The notes under the pieces were generated by a model, which saw nothing but the letters and a program-made list of their open reading frames with translations, ran no database searches and was not told the origin of the DNA. DNA of 64,000 nt from Melastoma dodecandrum (Eukaryota > Streptophyta > Magnoliopsida > Myrtales > Melastomataceae): the NCBI GenBank assembly GCA_029817715.1, contig JARUPY010000045.1:930001-994000 (forward strand), read 5' to 3'. Shown here piece after piece: positions 10,606 through 22,542 of this stretch. How positions within the stretch are numbered: the first letter of the stretch is position 1; each line of letters begins with the position of its first letter. The position numbers were made by a program, and so were the translations under genes.

Positions 10606-13304
10606 CTATCGGATTGGGTGATATTGTGCAGATATCCTCTTGGGCGGCAGCTTGCGTAGGATATAGAGAACTAAAGCAGAAGGCAGGATCTCGACTAGCT
10701 GTTATGCATGGATGGAGATCACGATGTCAAGCAACAGATGGAAGAGGTCCAGAGAATATTGGGCACACAAGAAGACCTAAACTAGGATAATACCATGTAG
10801 TATATTAAGTTGAGTATTGGATGGTCCAAAACATCAAGAGATGCATCTGAATCAAAAGCAGACAAAAGTACCTGCAAATTGAGAAGTAACAGAAGCAATC
10901 AGGACTTTCAAACTTAAAGGAGCTAATTCGCGAGTTCTTCAGGACTAGACACATTACAGCAAGGAGATTGCCAAATTCCCTTCTCCTCCCCCCCAAATTA
11001 CAAACCATATGCAATTCAGCATTTGCTAATGCTATTTTAGGTGTTTAACCAGAGATCTTGAAATGATCATCAGAGCTACTTGTGATGTAGAATTTTCTCA
11101 CTTAAACTTACCACAATACATCTGATGATAAAGCAGGTGAAGCATATGGCTGTAACAGATCCCACCTGTGTGAAAGGCATCACTCTATCAATAAGCTAGA
11201 GAAATATGTTCGCCTACTACGGGAAACTTACAGTTCTAAATACCAATGAGATAGAGCGAGCAATACATCACATCTGTCAATTTGTTAATTAGATTAATGA
11301 GACTCAAAACTCAGCAAAACTACAAAAATCCACCATCTAAACAGCCGATTATGCAAAATGAAGCATTTTAGTTTTAATTAAAAGGGAAAATTTCCATGTA
11401 TGCATTCGTGCACCTTTTCCTTATGCATGCCATATCTGAGATAATAAGCTTTTCTTGTAACCAAGGATCCAAGACATGACTAGCAGATAAAACAGTCCGA
11501 CAGAAAACTATAGAACCCCAAAAAAATACCTCGTGTAGCTTTTTCCTTCTTCCTTTAGATTCAATAGGGAAGCGTCTCAGCATCATAAACAGCCTGTTTC
11601 ATTTACTATGATTGGTGAAAATTTACTTCAAATCATGCAACCAGATAACTAGACAGAGAAATAGAGGACATTGAAAAATCAGAAAGACTATTGTCTTAGC
11701 TCCTATAACCAGAAAATTACCTTCCTCCATAAAGTAAAAAACCTAACGCGGCAATAATAGAGATCACTGCAATAAAAGAACTTCCGTATCAGCAGAAGAC
11801 AAATAAAACCCTAAGGAGATTAGAAAAAAAATTATTCATAGAATCATGCTATAAAGCAAGCATGACCTGCAATAAAGATCTTCCCAATAAATTCCACCAC
11901 GCTATTGTCATCTATCCACAGGTATATCCAAATGCATATCTGATAAAGAAACATTGTAGGATCATAGGAGGTGTCGAGGAAAACATGTAAGAAGGCACTG
12001 TGTAGCTCAGAGGAAAATGATCACGTGTGTACTCTTAAATCCACCGTATGAGTTTGAATTATAAATGTACTCTTGGCTCCTTTCTTGTCATTAATTTTAT
12101 TAGTGATGCCCACTCTTGCAGTGATACTATAGAAAACAGAGTGGTTCAAGAGAAGGAAAATGAACCAACTGCACTGCATCTCTTTGAGCAGAAAATATAA
12201 TTATTTATCTTCTTAAATGCTTTAAACACTCACTAATGGAATTGGCGCAATGTTCTTTTTAATTCAATGGCCAACTCACTCCATGAACAGGGTCTACCAA
12301 CTGAGTCGCGTGACAGTGTTATTCTTATGTGAAAGTAAAAACTCATTGTTATGTTAATGTAATGGGGAATGTTTTGAAACATCAGTTGGATAAAAGGAAG
12401 CAGGTTTATCTAACCAGTCTACCTGAATAACGTAGATCGCGCCATTAATTGACATATAGAATATCTTAAGCTTATCCGTCGGCAAGCTCCTGGCCTGCTC
12501 GGAAACAAAGACCATAGGATTAGAAATAGAGGTGAGAAACCAACAGCAATTGACGTGAATAAAAAGAATCACAGGGCATAAGGGGCTTACTTGGTGATAT
12601 ATCTCGGCCCAAAAAAGAACGAGCAGGGTGTAAGTAGAGAAGAACAGGAGGCCGGGGAGATCTAACAGCACTAACATTATAACCTAGAAGAAGAAGAAAA
12701 CAACACAAATTACACTCAGAACTCAAGAAGATATTACTAAGTCCAGCAGGATTGCCGATTACCCACTGGACTTGGCATAGCATACTGTAAAATGAGGCGA
12801 CCTATTACCAACAAACAATATCGCTAAATTCCACAAAATTGAACCAGAGAGACACAGAAAAGGCAAACCTTGGGCTGCAAAGCGAAGACCTCGTGGTGAA
12901 ACCCAAACACGACAGCCCGAACTGCAGAATCCGCACACAAAAAGTTAAAACCTAGCACCAAATCCCCATCCAACCGGTCCATAGATCGCCTATAACTCAC
13001 CTCCGTTCACAATGAAGTTCATGAGATGGAAGACCTTCTGAGTAGTCCATCCGTACTCCGGCACTCTCAACTCGATCCGTATCAACTGGATCTGCAACCA
13101 AACCAATCCAGTCCAAGCCAATCCAAATCAGCAGCGATCCAACTCCACCGAAACTGATCGAACTGGCTGACTAACCAGGGCAACGGAGGCGACGACTGCG
13201 TAGGCGCCGCAGAGGAAGAAGAAGATGCCGTCCTGGAACTCGGTAGAGTCGTTGATGTCGTCCCACCAACTCCCCGCCACCAGTGACGCCGGGAACCGCC
13301 GCAT
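10606..13304 (-). CDS. TOM1/TOM3-type seven-pass membrane protein
   Basis: Homologue of TOBAMOVIRUS MULTIPLICATION 1/3, tonoplast-localised seven-pass membrane proteins that tobamoviruses recruit for RNA replication and whose cellular role is less clear. Eleven exons join in phase: 13304-13176, 13091-13001, 12921-12869, 12683-12591, 12494-12423, 11939-11867, 11766-11721, 11593-11530, 11165-11112, 10871-10794 and 10698-10606, giving 281 residues (Arabidopsis TOM1 about 291). Diagnostic segments are [80 protein letters not shown] and the C-terminal [16 protein letters not shown]. The start at 13304 puts the conserved SWWDD motif about 13 residues in, as in TOM3. An in-frame ATG at 13475 would add 57 unconserved residues and is more likely 5' UTR. 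All splice sites are GT-AG and no lesion is seen. Confidence 0.94.
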
Positions 13305-13479
13305 TCCGGCGGGGGTGCAGCAGCCGCTAGGGTTCGTCCCGGCTAGTAAAACGACGTCGTTGGGGAAGGAGTGGTGGGAGTGGTGGGAAGAAGCATCGAA
13401 AGCTAAGAGATTTGGTCCTCGAAGGGAGTGATTAACAGAGTAAAGGGACAACCCCACGAAGGAGATGGAGACCAAAAAG

Positions 13480-15900
13480 GGCGCGTTGGAAAAGGCTACA
13501 GTGAGTATGCCGGTGAGTGACCGACCAATAAGATTTCGCCACCTGTGGTTTGTCTTGATTGGGGAGTGCTGATGGCCACGTGGTGCGAGCGAAGATATGC
13601 TGTAAGAATATTCTCTCTTTTAAATGTTCCGTTTGGTTTGTAAAAAATGTATGTAATTTTTTTACCTGCTTCTAGTAATGCATGCCGTAAAATAATTAAA
13701 CAGTAAGTGTTATTTTTTTCTTTCTGATTAATTCGGATTCAATCCGGGTAAAACACGTAATTATAATGTTATGTGAGTTTATCTGAATAGGTAGTTGCAT
13801 GTGGTTTAAACACAAGACATTTTTATGTAAATTCAAACTATTAGTAAATTTAAATTTCTTACCACTTGAACATTTCCGTTATTGTTATTGTGTGAAATAG
13901 TAACTTCCTTGCATATTAAAGTAAAAATAAATAAATATGTATTTTTTTTTGTAATAAATAAAATAAAGAGGTTCCTTAGTGGTGTATTTTTTTACCACAA
14001 ACCAAACAAGGCATTAAGTAAAAGTTGCGGAGTTTCTTGTCATCCTAATCTTTGTTCTTTATTCCTAATTCGCCGCTATCGTTACAGCGAGGTCTCCTTG
14101 ACAGCTTCTTTGATGAAAAAATATTTAAATTTTTAATATAAGCTGATGCGACATAAATAATAATAATAATAATAATATAATTGGTTAGGTTGGTCATTAA
14201 AAAAAATATAAATCGGCAGTCGTGTGATGTGCGTGTTGTCTGGTGTCCAAATCCAAAAAAGGACGGCGCTTTCTTATTACATCATGGTCGGCCCTTTCCC
14301 CCCTTCCCACGTCCTTTTGCAAACATTTTCCTTTCAAAATAGAATTAGCGCCACTTTGGTAAACCTTTGTAGCTGCCGCCATGACCATCCTATTCCAACT
14401 AATCTTTTACTTTTTCCAAATAATACCACTACCACCATAATTGGTAGGTCGAGTCCGACTGTCGTCGAGTATAACTGAGTAAAATCTTGAAAAGTAAAAA
14501 AGTTCCATTTCCTTTCCACCCGGTATAAGTCAATTATTATTATAATTGTCCGTGGATAGTTCATTTTTATCCTTGACCACTTTTAAGCTATGGAATGGTT
14601 TTCGCTCTATTTTCATGGTATTCACCGTTCGATTAGTTTAAAACGGCCGAAATGGAATCGCAGTTTACATTCCATTAGATTATTCGCCCTGAACTGGGTT
14701 CCAAACGCGCCGGTAAGGAGAACTGAAATCCTCCTTGGAGATTATAATACAAATGGAAGTATATTCGTAAGGTCATCAGGTGGCATGACAAAAATCTTGA
14801 TCCTAATTTAATTATGACCCGTGCAGAAACTTGTTTTAATATAGCACATCAAAGTAAGAATGGGGAAAACAAGCCCGTACTAAGCCTATGGCATATAAGT
14901 CTGCGAAGAGGGAAATACTGCTAAGTTAACGAAGATCATAAAAAATTTTGACTTCGAGATTTTTGGGAAAAAGGTTATGAGACAACATTCCTATGATCTG
15001 AAAAGATTTCAAGTGGAGAAAATCTGGGGACACGTTCCTAGTTATCTGATTTAATATAAGAAAGAGAAACTATTAAGTTTACGACGTGGATAAGAGCCAT
15101 GTCTACTAGGATCAAATTATACCAAGATTCTACGGAGTTGATTGATAGGGCCACGATCTGGCAAAATATCCTAAGAACGTGGAATACATCCTAAGTATAT
15201 CAAAGATTCAGTATAAAAGGGAGAAGATCTTCCTGAGGAAAAAACACAACAATCAAACTCAGATACATTTGCATTGATCGTCACCCTTTAGATTTAGTTA
15301 ATAGGTTTCCATACCCCGTCCTCGGTGAAAACAAAAGATTCCCCTTTTATGTGGAAAGTAGGGGCGGATGTAGCTAAGTGGATCAAGGCAGTGGATTGTA
15401 CTCGCCAGGGTTCTTGGTCTTCACTTCCACCATCAAAGTGAGCAACCGTAACCCTGATAGCCAATCCCTGCCTTCACTCCATCATCTTGGTGAGCAAACG
15501 TAGCCTCGACACCAAATATCCGCATTCGTTCCACTGTCTGGCATTCACATCCGTCACTACCTTTAACCATACTCCGTCCGCCATTCCTCCAGAAACCGAT
15601 TTTCACCACTCCAGTCCGCAAGTCCACGGCACCAGCAATAAGTCTACGGCGTCACCACCATTAGCACCAACAACTTTTTTATGGCTATAAACTTTTTAGT
15701 TCTATTGTAAGACATCATTTGATATTGTTTAATCAATTCAATTCATCTTTTTTTTTACTGGCGACCACGTCCGAATCCCTGTGAGTAATCGTGCAAAATA
15801 TTGCCAACGTAATCTTCGGCACGAACGACTTCATTGTGATTATTTATTGGCTATAGACTTTTCCTTTATAATAAATTAGTTAATGTAGTACCAAATAACA
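13480..15900. other. Spacer with possible LTR remnant
   Basis: No gene supported. A (TAA)n microsatellite lies at about 14153-14178. Around 15205-15290 the order TATAAAAGGGAGAAG, then an A-rich stretch and a CAATCAAACTC-type block resembles the promoter/R region of a plant LTR retrotransposon, but no matching second LTR, primer-binding site or coding domain is seen, so a solo or degraded LTR is only a guess. Confidence 0.4.
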
Positions 15901-15905
15901 CCTGA

Positions 15906-15977
15906 GGATCCGTGGCGCAATGGTAGCGCGTCTGACTCCAGATCAGAAGGTTGCGTGTTCGATTCACGTCGGGTTCA
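15906..15977 (+). tRNA. tRNA-Trp (anticodon CCA)
   Basis: A 72-nt cloverleaf without intron. The acceptor stem GGATCCG pairs with CGGGTTC and the discriminator base is A. The D-loop region is GCGCAATGGTAGCGC, the anticodon stem-loop TCTGACTCCAGATCAGA presents CCA, and the T-arm is GCGTGTTCGATTCACGT. This matches the standard nuclear plant tRNA-Trp. No CCA tail is encoded, as expected. It lies about 230 bp upstream of the PPR start codon on the same strand, with CAAATAACACC just 5'. Confidence 0.97.
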
Positions 15978-16210
15978 AACCCCCGATCCTCTACACGGCT
16001 CTCCACCCATTTTAATCCTAATTTAACTTTTTACTTTCAATCCCACCGTCCATTCTCCCCCCTTCTACCCATCCCAAAGATCCAACCATTTAAAGTTCAG
16101 AGTCCACCACCATTCCCTACGCCTTTCCTCACACGATCAATCCCTTACCCTTTCCATTCTTCGACTTCGCGATCAGGCCAAACCCTAGCAAAACCCCTGA
16201 CTGCAACGAA

Positions 16211-17413
16211 ATGTCGGCACTCCGTCGCATCCCGCCCTCGATCCGCCGCCACTTCTCCTCCTCCGCGGCAGCGATACTTTCCCCCGACTCGCCCAACGCC
16301 GTCCTCACTTCCTCACAGAAGACCCGCTCCGCCCTCTCCCTCCTCAAGTCCGAGACCAACCCCGGCCGAATCCTCGACATATGCCGCGCTGCGTCGCTGA
16401 CCCCAGAACATCACCTCGACCGCATCGCCTTCTCCGTCGCTGTCACCAACCTCTCCAAGGCCAATCACTTCAGCTCGATCAGGGAGTACATTGACGAGCT
16501 GGTGACCTCGCGGCCGGACTTGCGGAATGAGAGGTTCGTCTCCCACGCGATCGTGCTCTACGGCCAGGCTAATATGATCAATGATGCTATCGAGATTTAT
16601 AAGCGGGTGGACGACTTGGGTGTCGGTAGGAGCGTTAGGTCGTTCAATGCGTTGCTGTTTGCTTGCATCGTGTCGAAGGAGTTTAACGAGATGAAGAGGG
16701 TGTTCCTGGATTTTCCTCGGATGTACGGGGTGGAGCCGGATTTGCTTAGTTACAATACGGTTATTAAGGGGTTTGCAGAATCCGGGTCTATTAATTCGGT
16801 CTGGTCGATTTTGGCTGAGATGGATAGGAAAGGGATTAGGCCTGACGCGACCACATTTGGGAATGCATTGGTGGGTTTCTACAGAGAGGAGAAGCTCGAA
16901 GATGTGGGGAAGTTGGTTAACTTGATGAAGGAGAAGTACGGGGTTAAGCAAGGGGTCGGAGTGTATAATGTGAGGATACAAGGGCTGTGTAAGATGAGAA
17001 GGTCAGAGGAAGCGATGGCTTTGATGGATGGTATGATGGAGAGAGGCATCAAGCCTAATTCAGATACGTATCGTAACCTGATTCACGGGTTCTGTAAGGA
17101 AGAGAAGTACAAGGAGGCGAAGGAGTTGTTCAGGAAAATGGTGGATAGGGGTTGTCAGCCTGACAGTGAGTGTTATTTTAACTTGATTTATTTTCTGTGT
17201 AAAGGCGGACAGTTCAGAAGCGCCCTGAATTATTGTAAGGAGAGTATGGGAAAAGGTTGGGTTCCGAATTTTGGAACGATGAAGTCGCTGGTTATGGGGC
17301 TTGTCGGAAGAAACATGGTCGAGGAAGCGAAGGAGCTGACTGCACAAGTGAAAGAAAAGTTCCCCGGAAAGGTGGGGCTTTGGGAAGAAGTTGAAGCTGC
17401 TTTTCCTCAGTGA
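16211..17413 (+). CDS. PPR336: Mitochondrial P-class PPR protein (PPR336-like)
   Basis: Single-exon gene of 400 residues. The N-terminus (MSALRRIPPSIRRHFSSS) is basic, Ser/Arg-rich and lacks acidic residues, as in mitochondrial presequences. From about residue 107 to the end there are roughly eight tandem 35-residue helical repeats, several ending in the canonical G-x-x-P-N/D: SYNTVIKGFAESG (near 180), TFGNALVGFYREE (215), YNVRIQGLCKMRR (252), TYRNLIHGFCKEEK (287) and CYFNLIYFLCKGG (321). No E, DYW or SMR domain follows, so it is a pure P-class protein. Length and repeat pattern match Arabidopsis PPR336 (At1g61870), known to associate with mitochondrial ribosomes; that assignment also fits the neighbouring phospholipase gene. 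PPR proteins bind organellar RNA in sequence-specific fashion. The 3' flank contains AATAAA-type signals (17739, 17818). Confidence 0.88.
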   Translation: MSALRRIPPSIRRHFSSSAAAILSPDSPNAVLTSSQKTRSALSLLKSETNPGRILDICRAASLTPEHHLDRIAFSVAVTNLSKANHFSSIREYIDELVTSRPDLRNERFVSHAIVLYGQANMINDAIEIYKRVDDLGVGRSVRSFNALLFACIVSKEFNEMKRVFLDFPRMYGVEPDLLSYNTVIKGFAESGSINSVWSILAEMDRKGIRPDATTFGNALVGFYREEKLEDVGKLVNLMKEKYGVKQGVGVYNVRIQGLCKMRRSEEAMALMDGMMERGIKPNSDTYRNLIHGFCKEEKYKEAKELFRKMVDRGCQPDSECYFNLIYFLCKGGQFRSALNYCKESMGKGWVPNFGTMKSLVMGLVGRNMVEEAKELTAQVKEKFPGKVGLWEEVEAAFPQ

Positions 17414-17832
17414 GGCAGTATCTCTGTTCTCCTTAGTCAAATGGTCGATCAATGTGCCGTAGGAGCTGAGGAAGCTTTTTTTCTGGAACGGGTAGGGGTA
17501 TTGGTTTTTGCTTTATTCATGGTGTTTCTCCTTCAGGCTGGTACTAAAGAGACACGGCTAGCTGAGAAGGTGTTACGTAGCCAGGAGACGGAGGAGAAAG
17601 GAATTCGTTTCCTGATAGTCCTTCCGGCTTTGTATGAGATCTCTTCTATGCTTACATTTGTAGGAACAAACTGCTGGATGAGGGCTGAGGCTGAGGGACA
17701 GGGACCAGAATTTATATGTCATGTAGGAGCTTTGTTCAATAAAGTCGGGACCTTCTCTAGCCGTCGTTGGCGTGTTGGTACAAGCCTACAATCCAAGTGA
17801 CATTTTGGAAGTTTTAGTAATAAAGTTGGTGC

Positions 17833-18867
17833 GATGAACTTCCCTGAACCTGAATAGGATTACACTTCTTCAAACATCCTTGGTTAAATAAAGTACTGAT
17901 CTGGTCATGAATATGCAAATGATCCTGATGTGTTTTCCTTTACTTGGTTAAGCTTGATTGCCTCTCGAGTGAATCGTCCTGTGGCACGTATTCTTCTTTG
18001 TTGTATTGTTAGGTAGATAGTCTGATACTAGTTTTGTGACAGAAAATCTGATATGAAGCAGATGCTGCTTCTTTTGTTGGAATCAGTGGGAGAATGTTAA
18101 CTCTCAGCTCTGCTCCTTTTGTTGAAGAAAAGCTCCATGAAAGGATTTATAACAAACTACGATGGTAGTAGTCTGCAAAATGCTCCAGTCCTCAAGGAGA
18201 AAGATCCGTCTTCCGCCATAGTGGTCATGCCCGGTTCTCTTTCTCGTCTCTGTACTGCTGCACAGCAGCGTTGTGCACCTTGTTTCGTCTGCAGTGCTCG
18301 GCGACTCACATGAAACTGCACTTGCTTGTGGAACAGAATCCAAAAGCAACAACCGACCACCTTCTGGATCAAAAGCTCATGCATCCATTCCTGATCCCAT
18401 GGAAGTACACCATCTCCTTCCTTATGAGAGCGCCTATCGTGCCTTGGATGCCTACCACCGGACCGCCGCCGCGTGGATCCATCTGCAACCCTATTTTACT
18501 CAGATTTGCGTTCGTTGAAGTCTTATACGTATGGAGTGGACTCAAAAAGGAAGAGAAACCTGGTCTCATTACTTGAAGCATAGCTTACTCTTTAACAAGT
18601 TTTGGTGGATTAAGCTAATCCTCTCCTTTAAAGTATGATAATGATGTCGCAATTGGGGGATGTGGGGAATGATGAATTCTTACTATGCTTCCCTAGGAAG
18701 ACACTGCATCTCCAGAAAAACTTCACAAGGAATTCCTCTTCTCGTTAATGAAAGTACTCTGTATCTACTGACTCTTGCCCCGGCACGTTCATTGCTTATG
18801 CTTTTGTAGTATTAGTAAAAATGTTGTGTAGATGACCAGCTCCGCAGCAGACACTTGAGAAAGCGCT
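17833..18867. repeat. Duplicated PPR/phospholipase intergenic region, copy 1
   Basis: Sequence from GCGATGAACTTCCCTGAA onward closely resembles 28409-29487, which separates CNL A from the intact phospholipase gene. The similarity continues into phospholipase 3' exons on the minus strand (18868-19766). Short open frames here are not conserved between copies and I do not consider them genes. This copy adjoins the PPR gene and is probably its original 3' flank. Confidence 0.85.
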
Positions 18868-19766
18868 TTACTTTGAACCGGGTAGATGGCATGAATACTT
18901 CAACCTTTTATGGGATGCAAGTGCGCGCTGCCAGGCGTCGTCTACACTCCCCCGCCTTCTTGGAACAAGTAGTCGTATAATTGACAGACGAACTGCGACA
19001 GCTCGGCTTCCTCGTTGTCCCAGAAGCCTTTACGGTTCCCGTTTTCTTCCGGGTCACTGTCTTCCCAGTCACTCCTCGAGCTCGGAGGTTGTATTTCTTC
19101 CTCTTCCTCAATTTCTTCCTCGCCAAGCTCAAACTTGCCGTTTTCCAAAAAGTTGATGTCCCCGGACCCATGGAATGATGTTAGCTGCGCTTCCGGGGGA
19201 TTTGCCATGGAGCAAATTACGGCCTTTGCTCCCGAATCTAGAAAAGCCTTGATTAATATCGGACCCGGACCAAATCACCCCGTGCAGATTATGATCCTGT
19301 CCCTCTGAGCTCCAGCCTAGGAATGCAAATACAAGAAAGATTATCACTGTTCAATGAGCTAAAGTACCCAAAAATGAAACATATGTTGTGTTTTGAGGAC
19401 TATACGTACCATCCAACGGACGTCATCGGCTGTCAAATGAGCGGCAGGAACTGTTCCGCGGAACATATAAGCACCAATCTCCTGATCATCTTCCATTACC
19501 TTAAGAAAGGGGCAACAAAAATGAGACGCTGCCATAAGTTAAAACTGAATAACAATGATCCAGATGTATTGCACAGACAACAGAGAAAGAACATTACTTG
19601 AGTTTGACACCCGATGGAACGGTGGACAATGCAACCCACTTGAAACTGTCGTGTACTGGCGACCAAACCAGCGACAGTTGACATGCTAGTTAGAAATGAT
19701 ATGCCTTTCCAATGATGTCTTCCCATTGCTGATAATAGACTCATTTTGACACTCTGATTGAAGGAG
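18868..19766 (-). pseudogene. Dead 3' exons of phospholipase A-I
   Basis: Minus-strand copy of the last three exons of the intact gene at 29488-35602. Exon counterparts lie near 19766-19612 (partial, equivalent to exon 16), 19502-19411 (exon 17) and 19317-18868 (exon 18). The last still reads FHGSGDINFLENGKFELGEE and SDWEDSDPEENG. Compared with the intact copy, the conserved GAWRDRI segment has lost its Trp, an in-frame TGA follows shortly after (the GRVGPG segment), and a frameshift lies near the C-terminus around 18945. At 19766 homology stops abruptly and LRR sequence of an NLR pseudogene begins in the opposite orientation. This is a truncated product of segmental duplication, not a gene. 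Confidence 0.88.
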
Positions 19767-19795
19767 ATGCTGCTGTGTCTCGGCGAACTAACCGA

Positions 19796-21480
19796 TCTCG
19801 AGATACTCGACAAGTTATCGTGGAAAAAGAAGCCGGTCAGGAGTTGAGACAATTGGGACCACTCAAATGCCTTCAGCGGGACTTGCACTTGCATAGTTTG
19901 CTCGACGTAGAGGACATAGAAGATGCAAGGATTGACAATCTATGCGAAAAGGGAACAGTAGATGGTCTTACGTTCGATTTTCATTCTGTTTCAGAAACTT
20001 CAAGGAGTGATGACCTTCAATTCAAGCTCCTTGATCATCTGAAACCATCGGGAAAGATTGAATCCCTGGCTATTCATCCCTACAGAGGCAAAAAGTTCCC
20101 GACCTGGTTTGATAATTCATGCTTGAATAATGTTGAGTATAAGTCTGACGTATTGCGGATCCGCTGCCGCCTTTTGGACAACTCGCGTCGCTGGAAAGTT
20201 TGGAAATCTATGGTATTAAAGGAGTCTCTTCGATTGGCAATGAGTTTTTTGGGACGAAGAAGCCATTTCGGTCGTTGAAGAGTCTGCAGTTTGGGAACAT
20301 GGGATACTGGGAGAAGTGGTCATCCCATGGAGACAGCGAAACAACTAGCCATTCCCTCGTCTCTGCGAACTATCTCTACAATTTTGTCCCCAGCTGATTC
20401 TGGAGTTCACGCTTAGCCTTCCATCCCTCGTTGAGATTGATATCGGTGATTGCAGCGACGGATTGCTAAAACGTCTGGCTAATCTTACTTCTCTGACCAA
20501 GATGAACATTCGAAGCATCCCATAACTCGTTCACTTTGACAAGATGTTCTCGACCACTTGGGTGCACTGGAAGATATGAGGATTGAGCGTTGTCCTCGAC
20601 TTAAGTCTTTCATGGGCGAGGAAGGTTGTAAACATATGCCGCCTAAGCTGAAGTATCTAGAAATAAGTCGCTGTGGAGATCTGGAGACGCTGCAGGATGA
20701 TTTATCCGGATTCACAAACCTGAACGAGATGAACGTTGAATATTACAAGAAGCTCTCTTCCTCCTCGAACGCGGGGCTGCCTCCAGCGTTGAGAAAAGTG
20801 AAACAATCCAGGTGTCCGAGCCTGCTAACGTCCCAGCACATTAGCAGCAGACTTCCGGAATCTCGCGAGGAGCTTATCCTAGAGCATCTCGAAGGACTTG
20901 CATTGATTCCAGGGTTTGCTTTAGGTACTCACCTCTAGAAGCTACCGAGGGCTTCCGCGTGCGCCAACACATCCGTCAAAGTATTAGACATTATGTACAT
21001 CAGTATCACGAGTTTGCCCGAGGTCTACCTCGGAATCTGGAAGTGCTTAGCACCGAGAAATGCAGGGAGCTTGAATCAACCGTTTGAGGAGTGGGGCTCG
21101 AACAGGCTCATCGCTTCACGAGAATTGAAGATGGGCAGAGAAACGGGATGCTTGGATGAGATGGAGTGCTTTCCAACTCCTCCCAACGGAGACGGAGATG
21201 CCTATCGCAGTATCCTCCCGACGCCCCTTGTCACAATGTCGATCCGCAACATGAAGAAGCTGGAGAGGGTGGGCCACAGACTCAGCACCCACCTCACCTC
21301 CCTTCAAACACTCTGTATTTACGGTTGTGGGAGGATGAGACGGTTGCCGGTCGAAGGACTCCCGGACTCCCTCGAAGAGTTACGCGTCACAGGGTGTCCG
21401 CTGTTAGAGTTTCTTCCTGCTTCGGTGATAGATTCTAGTATCACTCCTGCGGCTTCTGTTATAACTTCTGCTATTGTTCG
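19796..21480 (+). pseudogene. NLR pseudogene, LRR portion only
   Basis: Fragments of the LRR half of an RPP13-like-1 type CNL. The order is LGPLKCLQRDLHLHSL (from about 19845), SGKIESLAIHPYRGKKFPTWF, a frameshift around 20130-20200, GVSSIGNEFFGTKKPFRSLKSLQF, a further break near 20395, MRIERCPRLKSFMGEEG (20570 onward), a stop at 20938, and finally MKKLERVGHRLSTHLTSLQTL and PDSLEELRVTGCP. CC and NB-ARC domains are missing. Sequence divergence from CNL A, B and C is much greater than among those three, so it derives from a different, older family member rather than from a recent copy. The 5' end joins phospholipase pseudo-exons at about 19766. Confidence 0.88.
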
Positions 21481-21558
21481 CACGTTTTTTTTCGTACTAG
21501 AAACTTATACAAACTCAAACACGTGAACGTGGGAGAAGGCGTGTTCAATTTGAAGGTT

Positions 21559-22430
21559 AATTTAAAAAATATTTCACTCGTTGTGAGTGAACATTGAATG
21601 CTAAAATCTTGTGTCCGAAACTCTCGTGAGTTCGGACATAATATGAAAGCAGGTAGACATGTCTGAACAATAAAACGACACGTAAGAAAAAAAAAAAACA
21701 CATATATGAATAGTTACCAATATTATATGATCACTGCTTCATCGCGACATCTCTGCCAGCATCCAATTAATCTTTTTATTGTTTTCACCGTTACCGGCGA
21801 CTACATCTCCGAACCCTCTTATATTCATCCCAAATATATTCAACGTGTTCAAATCCCGTGGCCGACGTCGGGACTATATCAATAACAGCCGAAACAGTAT
21901 CTCCTCAAAATTAAATAATAAAATAAAATTAGACATCATCAACTTAGCCACCTTCGCAAGTGGCCGGAGGGGACCCGTGACTCTAAAGTCGTTCTTTTCC
22001 TAAAACAACGGTCGGACTCATCGCTGGTATCCATGAATATAAAATAATACGAACAAAGTGACAAATAAGAAAAAGGGAACTTTATCAACCGAGTTGATCC
22101 GATCGGTTGTTTGAATTCTCTTTTCCGTTAAAAGACTTACTCCTCATAATCATATCTCTTTCTTGGATTGAGCCACTTGATGTCTTATTCGGGTCGAGTT
22201 CGAATTAGTCGAAACGAATTTCCGAAAATTAAGTGAACAAAAATGAAAGCATTCCCCTTTCCCCGAAATTACAAACTATTTTTTGGCAAAAACTCCGGCG
22301 GCTTTACCTGACCTTCCACGAATTTATTTGATAAAGATGGAGCAAGACATATGACCGTAGTGAAACAACTTTCACGGGTAGAAGTAGCCGTATTTTCAAA
22401 AAACATACATGTCGTCTTTTAGTTAGATTA
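21559..22430. repeat. NLR upstream region, duplicate 1
   Basis: About 870 bp that recurs at 22543-23396 in the same orientation. Shared landmarks are AATTTAAAAAATATTTCACTCG, the GACATGTCT repeat motif, TTACCGGCGAC, TCAAATCCCGTGGCCGAC, GGCCGGAGGGGACCC, ATCGCTGGTATCCATGAATAT, ACTCCGGCGGCTTTA and TTTCACGGGT. Since copy 2 leads directly into CNL A, this is best read as the promoter/5' region of a lost or relocated NLR. Confidence 0.85.
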
Positions 22431-22532
22431 AGCTTGATTGCCTCTCGTGTGAATCGTCCTGTGGCACGTATTCTTCTTTGTTGTATCGTTAGGTAGATAG
22501 TTTGATATTAGTTTTGTGACAGAAAATATCTG
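22428..22532. repeat. Fragment of PPR 3' flank between the two NLR upstream copies
   Basis: TTAAGCTTGATTGCCTCTCG through TTTTGTGACAGAAAAT matches 17946-18050, with weaker similarity at about 28520-28620. It forms the junction between the two NLR upstream duplicates. At its right end the motif that reads ATATGAAGCAGAT in the other copies is present as its reverse complement. Confidence 0.8.
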
Positions 22533-22542
22533 CTTCATATCA

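Noticed and set aside
13305..13475. 57-residue upstream extension of the TOM1-like protein
   Set aside because: No similarity to TOM1/TOM3 N-termini and of 5' UTR-like composition; conserved sequence begins just after the ATG at 13304.
17441..17800. 119-residue open frame after the PPR gene
   Set aside because: Overlaps the PPR 3' UTR with polyadenylation-like signals, has no recognisable domain and no context of its own.
18104..18581. Several short open frames in the PPR/phospholipase spacer copies
   Set aside because: The corresponding frames in the other copy (28500-29140) are changed or interrupted, as expected for non-coding duplicated sequence.
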